From NCBI RefSeq assembly GCF_000195335.1, contig NC_015387.1:1178001-1242000 (forward strand): a stretch of DNA of 64,000 nucleotides, given 5' to 3'. Shown here piece after piece: positions 42,009-50,592 of this stretch (the first letter of the stretch is position 1; each line of letters opens with the position of its first letter). Made by a program: the position numbers and the translations under genes. Below the pieces are notes generated by a model. It saw only the letters and a list, made by a program, of their open reading frames with translations. It did no database searches and was not told the origin of the DNA. Source of the DNA: Marinithermus hydrothermalis DSM 14884. Lineage in GTDB: Bacteria; Deinococcota; Deinococci; Deinococcales; Marinithermaceae.

Positions 42009-45000
42009 ATGTTCAAGGAAGTAGGCGACGCGCGGTTCCCGGAACTCGAGGAAGAGATCCTCGCCTTCTGGCGCGAACGACAGATCTTCAAGAAAAGCCT
42101 AGAGATCCGAAAGGGCGGCCCGCAGTACACCTTCTACGAGGGCCCCCCCACGGCGAACGGGCGGCCCGGCGTGCACCATGCCCAAGCCCGCAGCTACAAG
42201 GACCTCTTCCCCCGGTACAAGACCATGCGGGGCTACCACGTGCCCCGCAAGGCCGGGTGGGACTGCCACGGGCTGCCGGTGGAGCTCGAGGTCGAGAAAA
42301 AACTCGGCCTCACCTCCAAGCGCGAGATCGAGGCCTACGGCATCGACCGGTTCAACCAAGCCTGCCGCGAGTCGGTCTTCACCTACGAGCAGGAGTGGCG
42401 CCGCTTCACGGAACGCATCGCCTACTGGGTGGACCTCGACGACGCGTACATGACCATGTCCAAGGAGTACGTCGAGTCCATCTGGTGGAGCCTCGGGGAA
42501 CTGTGGAAAAAGGGCCTCCTCTACCGGGACTTCAAGGTGGTGCCCTACTGCCCCCGCTGCAGCACGCCGCTCTCCTCGCACGAGGTGGCCCTCGGGTACA
42601 AGGAGATCGCCGACCCCTCCATCTACGTGCGCTTCCCCCTCAAGGCCCCCGAGCGGCTCGGCCTCGAGGGTCGGGTCAGCCTCCTCGTGTGGACCACGAC
42701 CCCCTGGACCCTCCCCGGGAACACCGCGGCCGCCGTGCACCCCGAGTTCACGTACGCCGCCTTCGCGGTGGATGGGGAGGTCCTGATCCTCGAGGAGGGG
42801 CTCGGACGGGCCCTGCTGGGCGAGGAGACCCCGGTGCAGCGGCGCTTTACTGGGGCGGAGCTCAAGGGGCTCGAGTACGAGCCGCCCTACCGGTTCGAGA
42901 CCCCGGACAAGCCCGCGTGGTTCGTGGTCACGGCCGAGTTCGTCACCAAGGAGGACGGGACCGGCGTCGTGCACCAAGCGCCTGCGTTCGGCGCGGAGGA
43001 CATGGAGACCGCCCGAGCCGAGGGGCTCCCCGTCCTGCGCACCGTGGACGAGGAAGGCAAGCTCACGGTCGGCCCGTGGGCCGGCACCTTCTTCCGCGAC
43101 GCGAACAAAGGGATCATCCGTGACCTGCGCGACCGTGGCCTGCTCTTCAAGCGGGAGGATTACCTGCACAACTACCCGCACTGCTGGCGGTGCAGCACCC
43201 CGCTGATGTACTACGCGACGGAAAGCTGGTTCATCCGCAACACCGCGTACAAGGCGCGGCTTAAGGAGCTGAACCGAAAGATCCGCTGGGTGCCCGCGCA
43301 CATCCAGGAGGGCCGGTACGGGCAGTGGCTGGACAACCTGGTGGACTGGGCCTTAAGCCGGAACCGCTACTGGGGGACCCCGCTCCCCATCTGGGTGTGC
43401 GAGGCCTGCGGGCACGAGCACCTGGTCGCCTCGTACGCCGAGCTTAAGGAACGCGCCCGCGAGGACGTGGACCCCACGAGTCCCGAGTTCGACCCGCACC
43501 GCCCGCACGTGGACCGGATCACCCTCACCTGCGACCGCTGCGGCGGCATGATGCGGCGCGTGCCGTACGTGATCGACGTCTGGTACGACTCCGGCGCGAT
43601 GCCGTTCGCGCAGCACCACTACCCCTTCGAAGCCCAGGAGGCCTTTCAACGGGGGTTCCCCGCGGACTTCATCGCCGAGGGGATCGACCAGACCCGCGGC
43701 TGGTTCAACAGCCTGCACCAGCTCGGCACGATGCTCTTCGACTCCGTCGCGTACCGTAACGTGATCTGTCACGGCCTGGTCCTCGACGAGAAGGGCCAGA
43801 AGATGTCCAAGTCGAAGGGCAACGTGGTGGATCCCTGGGAGATCATGAACACCTTCGGCGCGGACGCCCTGCGCTGGTACATGTACATCTCCGCGCCCCC
43901 CGAGGCCGATCGCCGCTTCGGGCCCAGCCTGGTGCGCGAGGTGGTGCGCGACTACTTCCTCACGCTCTGGAACGTGTACAGCTTCTTCGTGACTTACGCA
44001 AACCTGGACAAGCCCAACCTCACCGCGCGCCCCGCCCTCGAGGCCCGGCCCGAGGTGGACCGCTGGCTCGCAAGCCGCGTGCAGGAACTCATCGAGGAGG
44101 TCACGGAGGCCCTCGAGGCCTACGACCCCACCGCGGCCAGCCGGGCGCTCAGGAACTTCGTGGTGGAGGATTTGTCCCAGTGGTACGTGCGACGCAACCG
44201 CCGGCGGTTCTGGAAGAACGCGGACGCCGCGGACCGCGAGGCCGCGTACGCCACGCTCTGGGAGGCGCTGGTGGCGGTCACGCACCTCACCGCGCCCTTC
44301 ACGCCGTACCTGGCGGAGGCGCTGTACCAGAACCTGGTCCGCTCGGTGGACGCCGACGCGCCCGAGTCGGTGCACCTCTCCGACTGGCCGACCGCGGACC
44401 CAGCGAAAAAAGACGAGGCGCTGCTCCGGCGGATGCGCGCGGTGTTGAAGGTCGTGGACCTGGCGCGCGCCGCGCGGGCCCGCAGTGGGGTCAAGACCCG
44501 TATCCCCCTCCCCCTCCTCCTCGTCACCGCGCCGACCGAGGAGGAACGCGCGGGGCTCGAGCACTTCGCGGAGGAGATCGCGGACGAGCTGAACGTCAAA
44601 GCGCTGCGCGTGGTGGGGCCGGAGGAAGCCTTCCTGACCTACACCGTGAAGCCCAACCTCCCCAAGCTGGGGCCCAAGTACGGGCGCCGGGTGCCCGCGA
44701 TCCGCAAGGTCCTGGCCGAGCTGGACGGCCAGGAGGTAGCCCGGGCGGTTCGGGAGGGGCGCGGCGTCGTCCTGGAGCTCGATGGAGAGCAGATCGAGTT
44801 GCTGCCGGAAGAGGTTCTGGTGGAGGCCAAGGCTCCGGAGGGGTACGCGGCCCTCGAGCGGAACGGGTACCTGGCGGCCCTCGAGGTGCGGGTGGACGAG
44901 GCGCTGTACCTGGAGGGCCTCGCGCGGGAGATGGTGCGGATGGTGCAGCAGGCCCGTAAGGAGATGGACCTGCACGTCGCGGACCGCATCCGGTTGTACT

Positions 45001-45164
45001 ACGAGGTCGAGGGGCGGTACGCGGAGGCTTTGGAGCGCTTCGTGGAGCGCTTGAAGGAGGAGACGCTCGTGGTCTCTTTGGAGCCTGTGGTGCCGAGCGG
45101 GGTGTACCGGGTGCAGGTGGAGGATGAGGACGGCCGGGTGGTCTTTGGGTTGAGGAAGGCGTAG
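42009..45164 (+). CDS. ileS: Isoleucyl-tRNA synthetase, type 2, with GVHH in place of HIGH
   Basis: Charges tRNA-Ile and edits valine. From ATG 42009 (a GTG at 42006 is also in frame; GGGAGG precedes both) it is 1051 residues. The ATP motif region reads [20 protein letters not shown]: the signature is G54-V-H-H57 (42168-42179), not Hx[10 protein letters not shown] is intact. The CP1 editing domain ([17 protein letters not shown]) and Cys pairs for zinc ([21 protein letters not shown]) are present. The length and motifs place it with the eukaryote-like IleRS2 group. It is controlled by the T-box leader. Confidence 0.97.
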   Translation: MFKEVGDARFPELEEEILAFWRERQIFKKSLEIRKGGPQYTFYEGPPTANGRPGVHHAQARSYKDLFPRYKTMRGYHVPRKAGWDCHGLPVELEVEKKLGLTSKREIEAYGIDRFNQACRESVFTYEQEWRRFTERIAYWVDLDDAYMTMSKEYVESIWWSLGELWKKGLLYRDFKVVPYCPRCSTPLSSHEVALGYKEIADPSIYVRFPLKAPERLGLEGRVSLLVWTTTPWTLPGNTAAAVHPEFTYAAFAVDGEVLILEEGLGRALLGEETPVQRRFTGAELKGLEYEPPYRFETPDKPAWFVVTAEFVTKEDGTGVVHQAPAFGAEDMETARAEGLPVLRTVDEEGKLTVGPWAGTFFRDANKGIIRDLRDRGLLFKREDYLHNYPHCWRCSTPLMYYATESWFIRNTAYKARLKELNRKIRWVPAHIQEGRYGQWLDNLVDWALSRNRYWGTPLPIWVCEACGHEHLVASYAELKERAREDVDPTSPEFDPHRPHVDRITLTCDRCGGMMRRVPYVIDVWYDSGAMPFAQHHYPFEAQEAFQRGFPADFIAEGIDQTRGWFNSLHQLGTMLFDSVAYRNVICHGLVLDEKGQKMSKSKGNVVDPWEIMNTFGADALRWYMYISAPPEADRRFGPSLVREVVRDYFLTLWNVYSFFVTYANLDKPNLTARPALEARPEVDRWLASRVQELIEEVTEALEAYDPTAASRALRNFVVEDLSQWYVRRNRRRFWKNADAADREAAYATLWEALVAVTHLTAPFTPYLAEALYQNLVRSVDADAPESVHLSDWPTADPAKKDEALLRRMRAVLKVVDLARAARARSGVKTRIPLPLLLVTAPTEEERAGLEHFAEEIADELNVKALRVVGPEEAFLTYTVKPNLPKLGPKYGRRVPAIRKVLAELDGQEVARAVREGRGVVLELDGEQIELLPEEVLVEAKAPEGYAALERNGYLAALEVRVDEALYLEGLAREMVRMVQQARKEMDLHVADRIRLYYEVEGRYAEALERFVERLKEETLVVSLEPVVPSGVYRVQVEDEDGRVVFGLRKA

Positions 45165-45170
45165 GTACTG

Positions 45171-45197
45171 GGGAGCCGGGGGAAACCCCGGTTTCCC
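45171..45197 (+). terminator. Probable ileS terminator
   Basis: GGGA and CCGGGG pair with CCCCGG and TCCC around GAAA, seven bases after the ileS stop. The T-content inside the 3' arm is modest and there is no long T-run after it. Confidence 0.55.
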
Positions 45198-45204
45198 GAG
45201 TGCC

Positions 45205-45244
45205 GAATTAGTGATAATTTTCACGATAAATCATGCTCGTGATA
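45205..45244 (-). repeat. 40-bp AT-rich intergenic element, copy C
   Basis: Third copy of the element at 5212-5251 and 15681-15720, here on the minus strand. It reads TATCACGAGCATG from 45244, TATCGTGAAA in the middle and ends CACTAATTC. It shares an ungapped 40-bp frame with copy B and differs from it at only a handful of positions. GTGA (45224-45221) and TCAC (45214-45211) give the same GTGA-N6-TCAC palindrome. It lies just past the ileS terminator and about 210 bases before the promoter of the next gene. Confidence 0.65.
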
Positions 45245-45453
45245 TTTTTCTCCTTTTCGAAAGCGATGTACCAACCGCCCCTAAAGAAACCCCGGCCTCG
45301 AGCAGTTTCTCGTAAGAAAACCCCAACTTCTCCCGCGCCGTAGCCTCACCTCACCACCCTCCCTTGCTCCTCCCTCGCTGTACCCTGAAAACGCCTTGCC
45401 CTTCTCCCCCATCCCTCGCGCCTTTCCAAATGAAAGGATCCCTCCCCCTGAGC
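45245..45453. other. Pyrimidine-rich non-coding gap
   Basis: Part of the 349-base gap between ileS and the gene at 45514. It is unusually rich in C and T on the plus strand, has one short inverted repeat (AGAAAC near 45285, GTTTCT near 45305), and shows no reading frame with coding character. I see no RNA gene in it. Confidence 0.5.
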
Positions 45454-45483
45454 TTGACCCTCCCGCGCACCGCCGGGTAGGCT
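45454..45483 (+). promoter_or_regulatory. Promoter of the Rossmann-protein/pdhAB unit
   Basis: TTGACC (45454-45459), an 18-base spacer and TAGGCT (45478-45483), followed by a short leader with a GGGAGG ribosome site before ATG 45514. Confidence 0.6.
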
Positions 45484-45513
45484 GAAGCCGGAAAGCACAA
45501 CGGGAGGCACCGT

Positions 45514-47187
45514 ATGGATATACGCGATAAGACGGTTCTCATCCTAGGCGGATACGGCCTCGTCGGCCAGGCCGTGGCCCGCGAACTGCTGGCCTACCGG
45601 CCCAGACGCATCGTCCTGCTCTCCCTAAAACAAGCCGAAGCCGAGGAAGCCGTAGAGCGACTAGCCCCCTACGCCAACGGCACCGAACTCATCCCCGAAT
45701 GGGGGGATGTCTTCGCGCTCGAAGCGTATAAGGATACACCCCGCCACGAGCTCCTCGCCAACCCCCGAACGCGCCGCGAGGTGATCCGCGCCTTCCTCGA
45801 CGACCTCAGCACCGTCGGCGTCGAGCGCTTCTACCTCCACACCCTCATCCAGCGCCACAAGCCCGACATCATCGTGGACGCGATCAACACGGCCACCGGC
45901 ATCGCCTACCAGAACGTCTACCGCGAGGCCGTCCTCACCCTGCAAGCCCTCGAGGAAGGCCGGCTCGAAGGCGAGCAGGTCGAGCGCCTCCTCACCTCCC
46001 TCTACATCCCCCAGCTGATCCGACACATCCAGGTGCTCTACGAGGCGATGCGCCGCCACGGGACCCGCGCCTACTTCAAGGTCGGGACCACCGGGACCGG
46101 CGGCATGGGCCTCAACATCCCCTACACGCACTCCGAGGAGCGCCCCAGCCGCGTCCTCCTCTCCAAAAGCGCCGTGGCCGGCGCGCACACCCTGCTGCTC
46201 TTCCTCATGGCCCGCACCCCGGACGGCCCCATGACCAAAGAGGTCAAGCCCGCCGCGGCCATCGCCTGGAAGGAGATCGGGTACGGGCCCATCAAACGGC
46301 GCGGCCACCCCATCCCCCGGTACGACGCCGAGCCCCGCCCCCTCCCCGAAACCCTCCGCCCCCACGACCCCAGCGCCGGCGCGCCCACCGGGGAGGTGCT
46401 GGAGAACGTGTACATCGACACCGGCGAGAACGGCCTGTTCAGCCTCGAGGAGTTCTCCGCCCTCAGCTCCGCCGAGCAGATGGAGTTCATCACCCCCGAG
46501 GAGATCGCCAAGGTCATCGTCGCTGAACTCCAGGGCGGCAACACCGGACACGACGTGATCGGCGCGCTGGACTCCGCCGCGATGGGCCCCACCTACCGCG
46601 CGGGCATGATGCGCCACTGGGCCCTCGAACGCATGCGGGCCCTCGAGGACCAGCACCACGTCGCCTCGGTGGCCTTCGAGATGCTCGGCCCGCCCCGCCT
46701 CTCCAAACTCCTCTTCGAAGCGCACCTCCTGCGCAAGGTCGCGGGCTCCATGCAGGCCGTGCGCGAGGCGGACCCCGTCGAGCTCACCCGAAAACTCAAC
46801 GAGCTGATCCTCCTGGACGGCGACACGCGCAGCCAGATCCTCTCGATCGGGCTCGCGATCCTCCTCGAGGACGGCCGCTTCATCCGCGGCCCCGAGCTCA
46901 AGGTGCCCGCCGCGGTCAGCGGCGAGGAGGTGTTCCAGGTCACCCCCGAGCGGCTCGAACGCTGGGCGTGGGAAGGCTGGGTGGACCTCCGGCTGAGCAA
47001 CATCAAGACCTGGCAGCAGCGGTTCGAACGCATCCACCAGGAAACCCAGGCCATCCCCGAGTGGGACACCTCGAGCCGGTACCTCCGGACGCGGCAGTTC
47101 TGGGACGCGCAGCAGAAGATCCAGCCCGGCAAGCTCGCGGGGTGGATCTTCGCCGTGGAAGAGGCGGGCATGCGCCTCAAGGACTAA
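45514..47187 (+). CDS. Rossmann-fold (SDR-like) protein of unknown function
   Basis: The 557-residue product has an N-terminal dinucleotide-binding loop in TVLILGGYGLVGQAVAREL (GxxGxxG) and a second strand ending IVLLSLKQAEAEE, so it should bind NAD(P). The middle holds PDIIVDAINTATGIAYQNVY, where a dehydrogenase of this class would have its active-site strand, and FKVGTTGTGGMGLNIPYTHS, a Gly/Thr-rich loop. The C-terminal 300 residues are mostly helical and match nothing I know. It is much longer than a classical short-chain dehydrogenase. It is nine bases before pdhA, so cotranscription and a link to 2-oxoacid metabolism are likely. Confidence 0.75.
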   Translation: MDIRDKTVLILGGYGLVGQAVARELLAYRPRRIVLLSLKQAEAEEAVERLAPYANGTELIPEWGDVFALEAYKDTPRHELLANPRTRREVIRAFLDDLSTVGVERFYLHTLIQRHKPDIIVDAINTATGIAYQNVYREAVLTLQALEEGRLEGEQVERLLTSLYIPQLIRHIQVLYEAMRRHGTRAYFKVGTTGTGGMGLNIPYTHSEERPSRVLLSKSAVAGAHTLLLFLMARTPDGPMTKEVKPAAAIAWKEIGYGPIKRRGHPIPRYDAEPRPLPETLRPHDPSAGAPTGEVLENVYIDTGENGLFSLEEFSALSSAEQMEFITPEEIAKVIVAELQGGNTGHDVIGALDSAAMGPTYRAGMMRHWALERMRALEDQHHVASVAFEMLGPPRLSKLLFEAHLLRKVAGSMQAVREADPVELTRKLNELILLDGDTRSQILSIGLAILLEDGRFIRGPELKVPAAVSGEEVFQVTPERLERWAWEGWVDLRLSNIKTWQQRFERIHQETQAIPEWDTSSRYLRTRQFWDAQQKIQPGKLAGWIFAVEEAGMRLKD

Positions 47188-47196
47188 GGAGGCAGC

Positions 47197-48228
47197 ATGG
47201 AGATCATCCGGTTTCTGGACGACAACGGCAAACCCCTAAAGGACCCGCCGTTCGAAGCGGAGGAGCTCATCGAGGGGTACAAGGCCCTGCGGCGCGCCCG
47301 GTTCTTCGACGAGAAGGCCTTGATCCTCCAGCGGCAGGGTAAGCTCGGGGTCTTCCCCCCCATCCGCGGCCAGGAGGCCGCCCAGGTCGGGGCCACCCTA
47401 GCCCTGCGCCCCACGGACTGGGCGGTCCCCAGCTACCGGGAAAGCGGCGTCGCGCTCACGCACGGCCTGCCCCTCACCCACCTGATCCTGTACTGGCGGG
47501 CGCACCCCGCGGGGTGGCGTTTCCCCGACGAGGTGCGGCTCCTACCCTTCTACATCCCCATCGCGACCCAGATCCCCCAAGCCGTCGGGCTGGCGCACGC
47601 CGCCCAGTACCACGGCGAGGACTGGGTGGTCGCGGTCTTCATCGGGGACGGCGGAACCTCCGAGGGCGACTTCCACGAAGGCCTGAACTTCGCGAGCGTC
47701 TTCAACGCCCCCGTCCTCTTCGTGGTGCAGAACAACGGGTGGGCCATCAGCGTGCCCACCTCCCGCCAGATGAAGGTCCCCCACGTCGCCCTTCGGGCGC
47801 AAGGGTACGGCATCCCCGGCGTGGTCGTGGACGGAAACGACCTCATCGCGGTCTGGCACACCGCCCGCGAGGCCGCCCACCGCGCCCGCAACGGCGAAGG
47901 CCCCACCCTGATCGAAGCCATGACCTACCGCATCGCGCCGCACACCACCTCCGACGACCCCAAACGCTACCGCGACGAGAAAGAGGCCGAGGCCTGGCTT
48001 CGCAAAGAACCCGTCAAGCGCATGCAGAACGCGCTCAAGCACCTGGGCCTGTGGGACGAGGAACGGGAGCGCGCGCTCCTCGAGGAACTCGAGGCCGAGT
48101 TCCAGGCCGCCCTCGAGGAGGCCGACCGCACCCCGGAACCCGAGCCCTGGGAGATCGTCGAGCACGTGTACGCCGAACGGACCCCCGACCTGGATCGGGC
48201 CTGGAAGGCGCTGGGAGGTCCGGCATGA
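47197..48228 (+). CDS. pdhA: Pyruvate dehydrogenase E1 component, alpha subunit
   Basis: Thiamine-diphosphate subunit of a two-chain 2-oxoacid dehydrogenase E1. The 343 residues include [38 protein letters not shown], and the ThDP/Mg motif [20 protein letters not shown] to [11 protein letters not shown] Ser/Thr-rich phosphorylation-like loop [14 protein letters not shown] also appears in this family. It resembles Gram-positive-type pyruvate E1 alpha more than branched-chain E1. A GGAGG site precedes the ATG, and the stop overlaps pdhB as ATGA. E2 and E3 genes are not in the window. Confidence 0.9.
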   Translation: MEIIRFLDDNGKPLKDPPFEAEELIEGYKALRRARFFDEKALILQRQGKLGVFPPIRGQEAAQVGATLALRPTDWAVPSYRESGVALTHGLPLTHLILYWRAHPAGWRFPDEVRLLPFYIPIATQIPQAVGLAHAAQYHGEDWVVAVFIGDGGTSEGDFHEGLNFASVFNAPVLFVVQNNGWAISVPTSRQMKVPHVALRAQGYGIPGVVVDGNDLIAVWHTAREAAHRARNGEGPTLIEAMTYRIAPHTTSDDPKRYRDEKEAEAWLRKEPVKRMQNALKHLGLWDEERERALLEELEAEFQAALEEADRTPEPEPWEIVEHVYAERTPDLDRAWKALGGPA

Positions 48229-49229
48229 GCACGAAAACCCAGCCCGCGACCCGCACGCTCAACCTGGTGCAGGCCGTCAACGAGGCGCTCGACCTGGCCC
48301 TGGAGCAGGATCCCCGCGTCCTCGTGTTCGGCGAGGACGTGGGCCGCATGGGCGGCGTCTTCCGCGCCACGGACAACCTGCAGGCCAAGCACGGCGAGCA
48401 CCGGGTCTTCGACACCCCCCTCGCGGAGTCCGGCATCGTGGGGTTCGGGATCGGGCTGGCCCTCGCGGGCCTCCGGCCCGTCGCGGAGATCCAGTTCGCC
48501 GGGTTCCTCTACCCGGCCCTCGACCAGATCCTCTCGCACCTCGGGCGGATGCGGCACCGCACCCGCGGCCGGTACTCGATCCCCATGGTGATCCGCGCGC
48601 CGTACGGGGGCGGGGTGCACACCCCCGAACAGCACGCGGACAGCCCCGAAGCCATCCTCGCGCACGTGCCCGGGGTGAAGGTGGTGATCCCCTCCAGCCC
48701 CGAACGCGCCAAAGGCCTCCTGCTCGCCGCGATCGAGGACCCGGACCCGGTATTCTTCCTCGAGGCGATCAAACTGTACCGCTCGGTGAAGGCCGAGGTG
48801 CCCCAAGGGTACTACACCCTTCCCCTCGGCAAGGCCCGGGTGGTGCGCGAAGGCCAGGACGCTAGCCTCTTCTGCTACGGCGGCATGGTCGAGGTGTGCC
48901 TCAAGGCCGCCGAGGTCGCCGCCCGCGAAGGCGTGGCGCTCGAGGTCGTGGATCTCGAGACCCTGGTGCCGCTCGACACCCAGACGATCGTGGAGTCCGT
49001 CGCGAAGACCGGGCGGGCCGTCGTGGTGTACGAAGCCATGCGCACCCAGGGGTTCGGGGCCGAGGTGGCCGCGCGGCTCGCGGAGGAGGCGGTGGATTAC
49101 CTCGAGGCCCCGGTGGTGCGCGTCGCGGGATGGGACGCGCCCTACCCGCCGTTCAGCGCGGTGGAGCACCACTACCGCCCGGACGCGCGGCGCGTGCTGG
49201 AGGCGGTGCGGCACGTCCTGACCTACTGA
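48225..49229 (+). CDS. pdhB: Pyruvate dehydrogenase E1 component, beta subunit
   Basis: Partner of the alpha chain that completes the ThDP site and binds E2. It is 334 residues from ATG 48225, overlapping pdhA as ATGA; the frame extends far upstream through pdhA but only as shadow sequence. Family blocks are [86 protein letters not shown] and the C-terminal [17 protein letters not shown] bidirectional terminator follows. Confidence 0.95.
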   Translation: MSTKTQPATRTLNLVQAVNEALDLALEQDPRVLVFGEDVGRMGGVFRATDNLQAKHGEHRVFDTPLAESGIVGFGIGLALAGLRPVAEIQFAGFLYPALDQILSHLGRMRHRTRGRYSIPMVIRAPYGGGVHTPEQHADSPEAILAHVPGVKVVIPSSPERAKGLLLAAIEDPDPVFFLEAIKLYRSVKAEVPQGYYTLPLGKARVVREGQDASLFCYGGMVEVCLKAAEVAAREGVALEVVDLETLVPLDTQTIVESVAKTGRAVVVYEAMRTQGFGAEVAARLAEEAVDYLEAPVVRVAGWDAPYPPFSAVEHHYRPDARRVLEAVRHVLTY

Positions 49230-49239
49230 TTCTCCGCGA

Positions 49240-49268
49240 AACCCGCCCCACCAGAGGTGGGGCGGGTT
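49240..49268. terminator. Bidirectional terminator between pdhB and the M50 gene
   Basis: AACCCGCCCCACC (49240-49252) and GGTGGGGCGGGTT (49256-49268) form a 13-bp stem with a three-base loop. T-rich sequence (CGTGTGTTT) follows on the plus strand. It lies between the convergent stops at 49229 and 49283. Confidence 0.75.
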
Positions 49269-49282
49269 CGTGTGTTTCGGGG

Positions 49283-49954
49283 TTAACCGAGCGTCCAAAC
49301 AATAAAACTCCGCTGCGCCCAGCCCAGAAACCGGCTGACGGGACCGTTGAGCTGAAGGTCGGCCAGGATCAGCACGAAACTCACCAGGCTGTAGCGCTCG
49401 AGCCGCCAGAGCAGGGCGTGCCAGCGCAAGGGCAGGAGGGACTGGAGGATCTTCGAGCCGTCCAGGGGCGGGATCGGCAGGAGGTTAAAGAGGGCGAGGA
49501 TCAGGTTGATCAAGCCAGCGTAGAAACTCGTCAGGGCCACGAGCCCCGCCCCGCCGGTGATCTCGCGGTACAGCAGCGCCCGCGCGACCGCCTCCGGATC
49601 GGTTTGAAACACCGCGCGCAGCAAGAGGGCGAACCCCAGGGCCAGCGTGAGGTTGATCACGATGCCCGCGATGGAGACCACGAACAACCCCGTGCGGTAC
49701 CGCCGAAAGTTCGGAGGGTAGATCGGCACGGGCTTGGCCCACCCCAGCCCGGCGAACAACAGCAACAGCGTGCCCATGGGGTCCAGGTGCGCCAAGGGGT
49801 TCAGGGTCAAACGCCCCGCCCGGCGCGCGGTGTCGTCCCCCGCCCAGAGCGCGGCCAGGGCGTGCCCGAGCTCGTGCAGCACCAGCGAAAAAGTCAACGC
49901 CACCGCGATCAGCACGAAGGCCAACGGGTCGGTACGCAACAGGTCGATCAGCAT
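49283..49954 (-). CDS. Site-2 protease family (M50) membrane protein
   Basis: Intramembrane zinc metalloprotease of 223 residues with four or five membrane helices. The HExxH motif is intact at residues 27-31 ([11 protein letters not shown]). [10 protein letters not shown] and the third-ligand region [14 protein letters not shown] are present. This minimal form lacks PDZ and CBS domains. The substrate is unknown. It sits 11 bases after a paralogue (49966-50592) that has lost the catalytic motif, so the two may form a heteromeric pair. Confidence 0.88.
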   Translation of the reverse strand: MLIDLLRTDPLAFVLIAVALTFSLVLHELGHALAALWAGDDTARRAGRLTLNPLAHLDPMGTLLLLFAGLGWAKPVPIYPPNFRRYRTGLFVVSIAGIVINLTLALGFALLLRAVFQTDPEAVARALLYREITGGAGLVALTSFYAGLINLILALFNLLPIPPLDGSKILQSLLPLRWHALLWRLERYSLVSFVLILADLQLNGPVSRFLGWAQRSFIVWTLG

Positions 49955-49965
49955 GAATCACACCC

Positions 49966-50592
49966 CTAAAGCCCCAGCGCGCGCAACGCGTCCAGGAGAA
50001 GGCCCAACAACCCCCGCTCGACCGCGCCCAAAAACCCGGTGAACGAAAGCACCAAGAAGATCACGAGAAACCCGATCGGCCCGTAACTGCCGATGCGGTC
50101 CAAAAACCGCCGGACTTCGTACCCGCCGACCGCGTACAAGGCCCGCGCGCCGTCCAAAGGCGGCACCGGGAAGAGGTAAACCGCCGCGTGGCGCACCATG
50201 ATGAGCGCCGCGAACTGCAACCCGAGGCCCACCTGATCCAAAGCCAGGGTTCGAGGCAGCAGCGCGCTGATCAAGAGGTACACGAACGCCGCGAGCAAAA
50301 ACCCCACCGGCCCCATCAAGGCCACCCAAGCCTCCCGGTTCCCGCGCAGCACGCGAAACGGCACGAAGCGAGGCCACCCAAACCCCAGCAGCAACAGCAG
50401 CAACAGCCCCAGAGGGTCCAGGTGCACCCGCGGCTCGAGGGTCAAGAACCCGTAGCGCCGAGGGCCAGAGTCCCCGTACCGGTCCGCGAGCCACGCTTGC
50501 GCCAGGTTATGCACGACCAGACCGAACACGCTCGCGGCAAACGCGACCACGAACACCAGAAACCCGTTAGCGAGAAGACCGATTAGTCCCAT
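49966..50592 (-). CDS. Degenerate M50-like membrane protein without HExxH
   Basis: The 208-residue protein from ATG 50592 (the frame runs to 50772 but as shadow sequence over the neighbouring gene) is homologous in layout to the M50 gene next to it. It has a first helix ending [10 protein letters not shown] at the HExxH position, then [11 protein letters not shown], and [13 protein letters not shown] matching [11 protein letters not shown]. At residues 28-32 HELGH is replaced by HNLAQ, losing the catalytic Glu and second zinc His, so it should be inactive. It overlaps the nucleotidyltransferase gene by 26 bases. Likely roles are partner, regulator or scaffold of the active paralogue. Confidence 0.8.
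   Translation of the reverse strand: MGLIGLLANGFLVFVVAFAASVFGLVVHNLAQAWLADRYGDSGPRRYGFLTLEPRVHLDPLGLLLLLLLGFGWPRFVPFRVLRGNREAWVALMGPVGFLLAAFVYLLISALLPRTLALDQVGLGLQFAALIMVRHAAVYLFPVPPLDGARALYAVGGYEVRRFLDRIGSYGPIGFLVIFLVLSFTGFLGAVERGLLGLLLDALRALGL

Noticed and set aside
43353-45224. 623-codon open frame antisense to ileS
   Set aside because: Mirror frame of an unmistakable IleRS; composition is typical of GC-rich antisense shadow.
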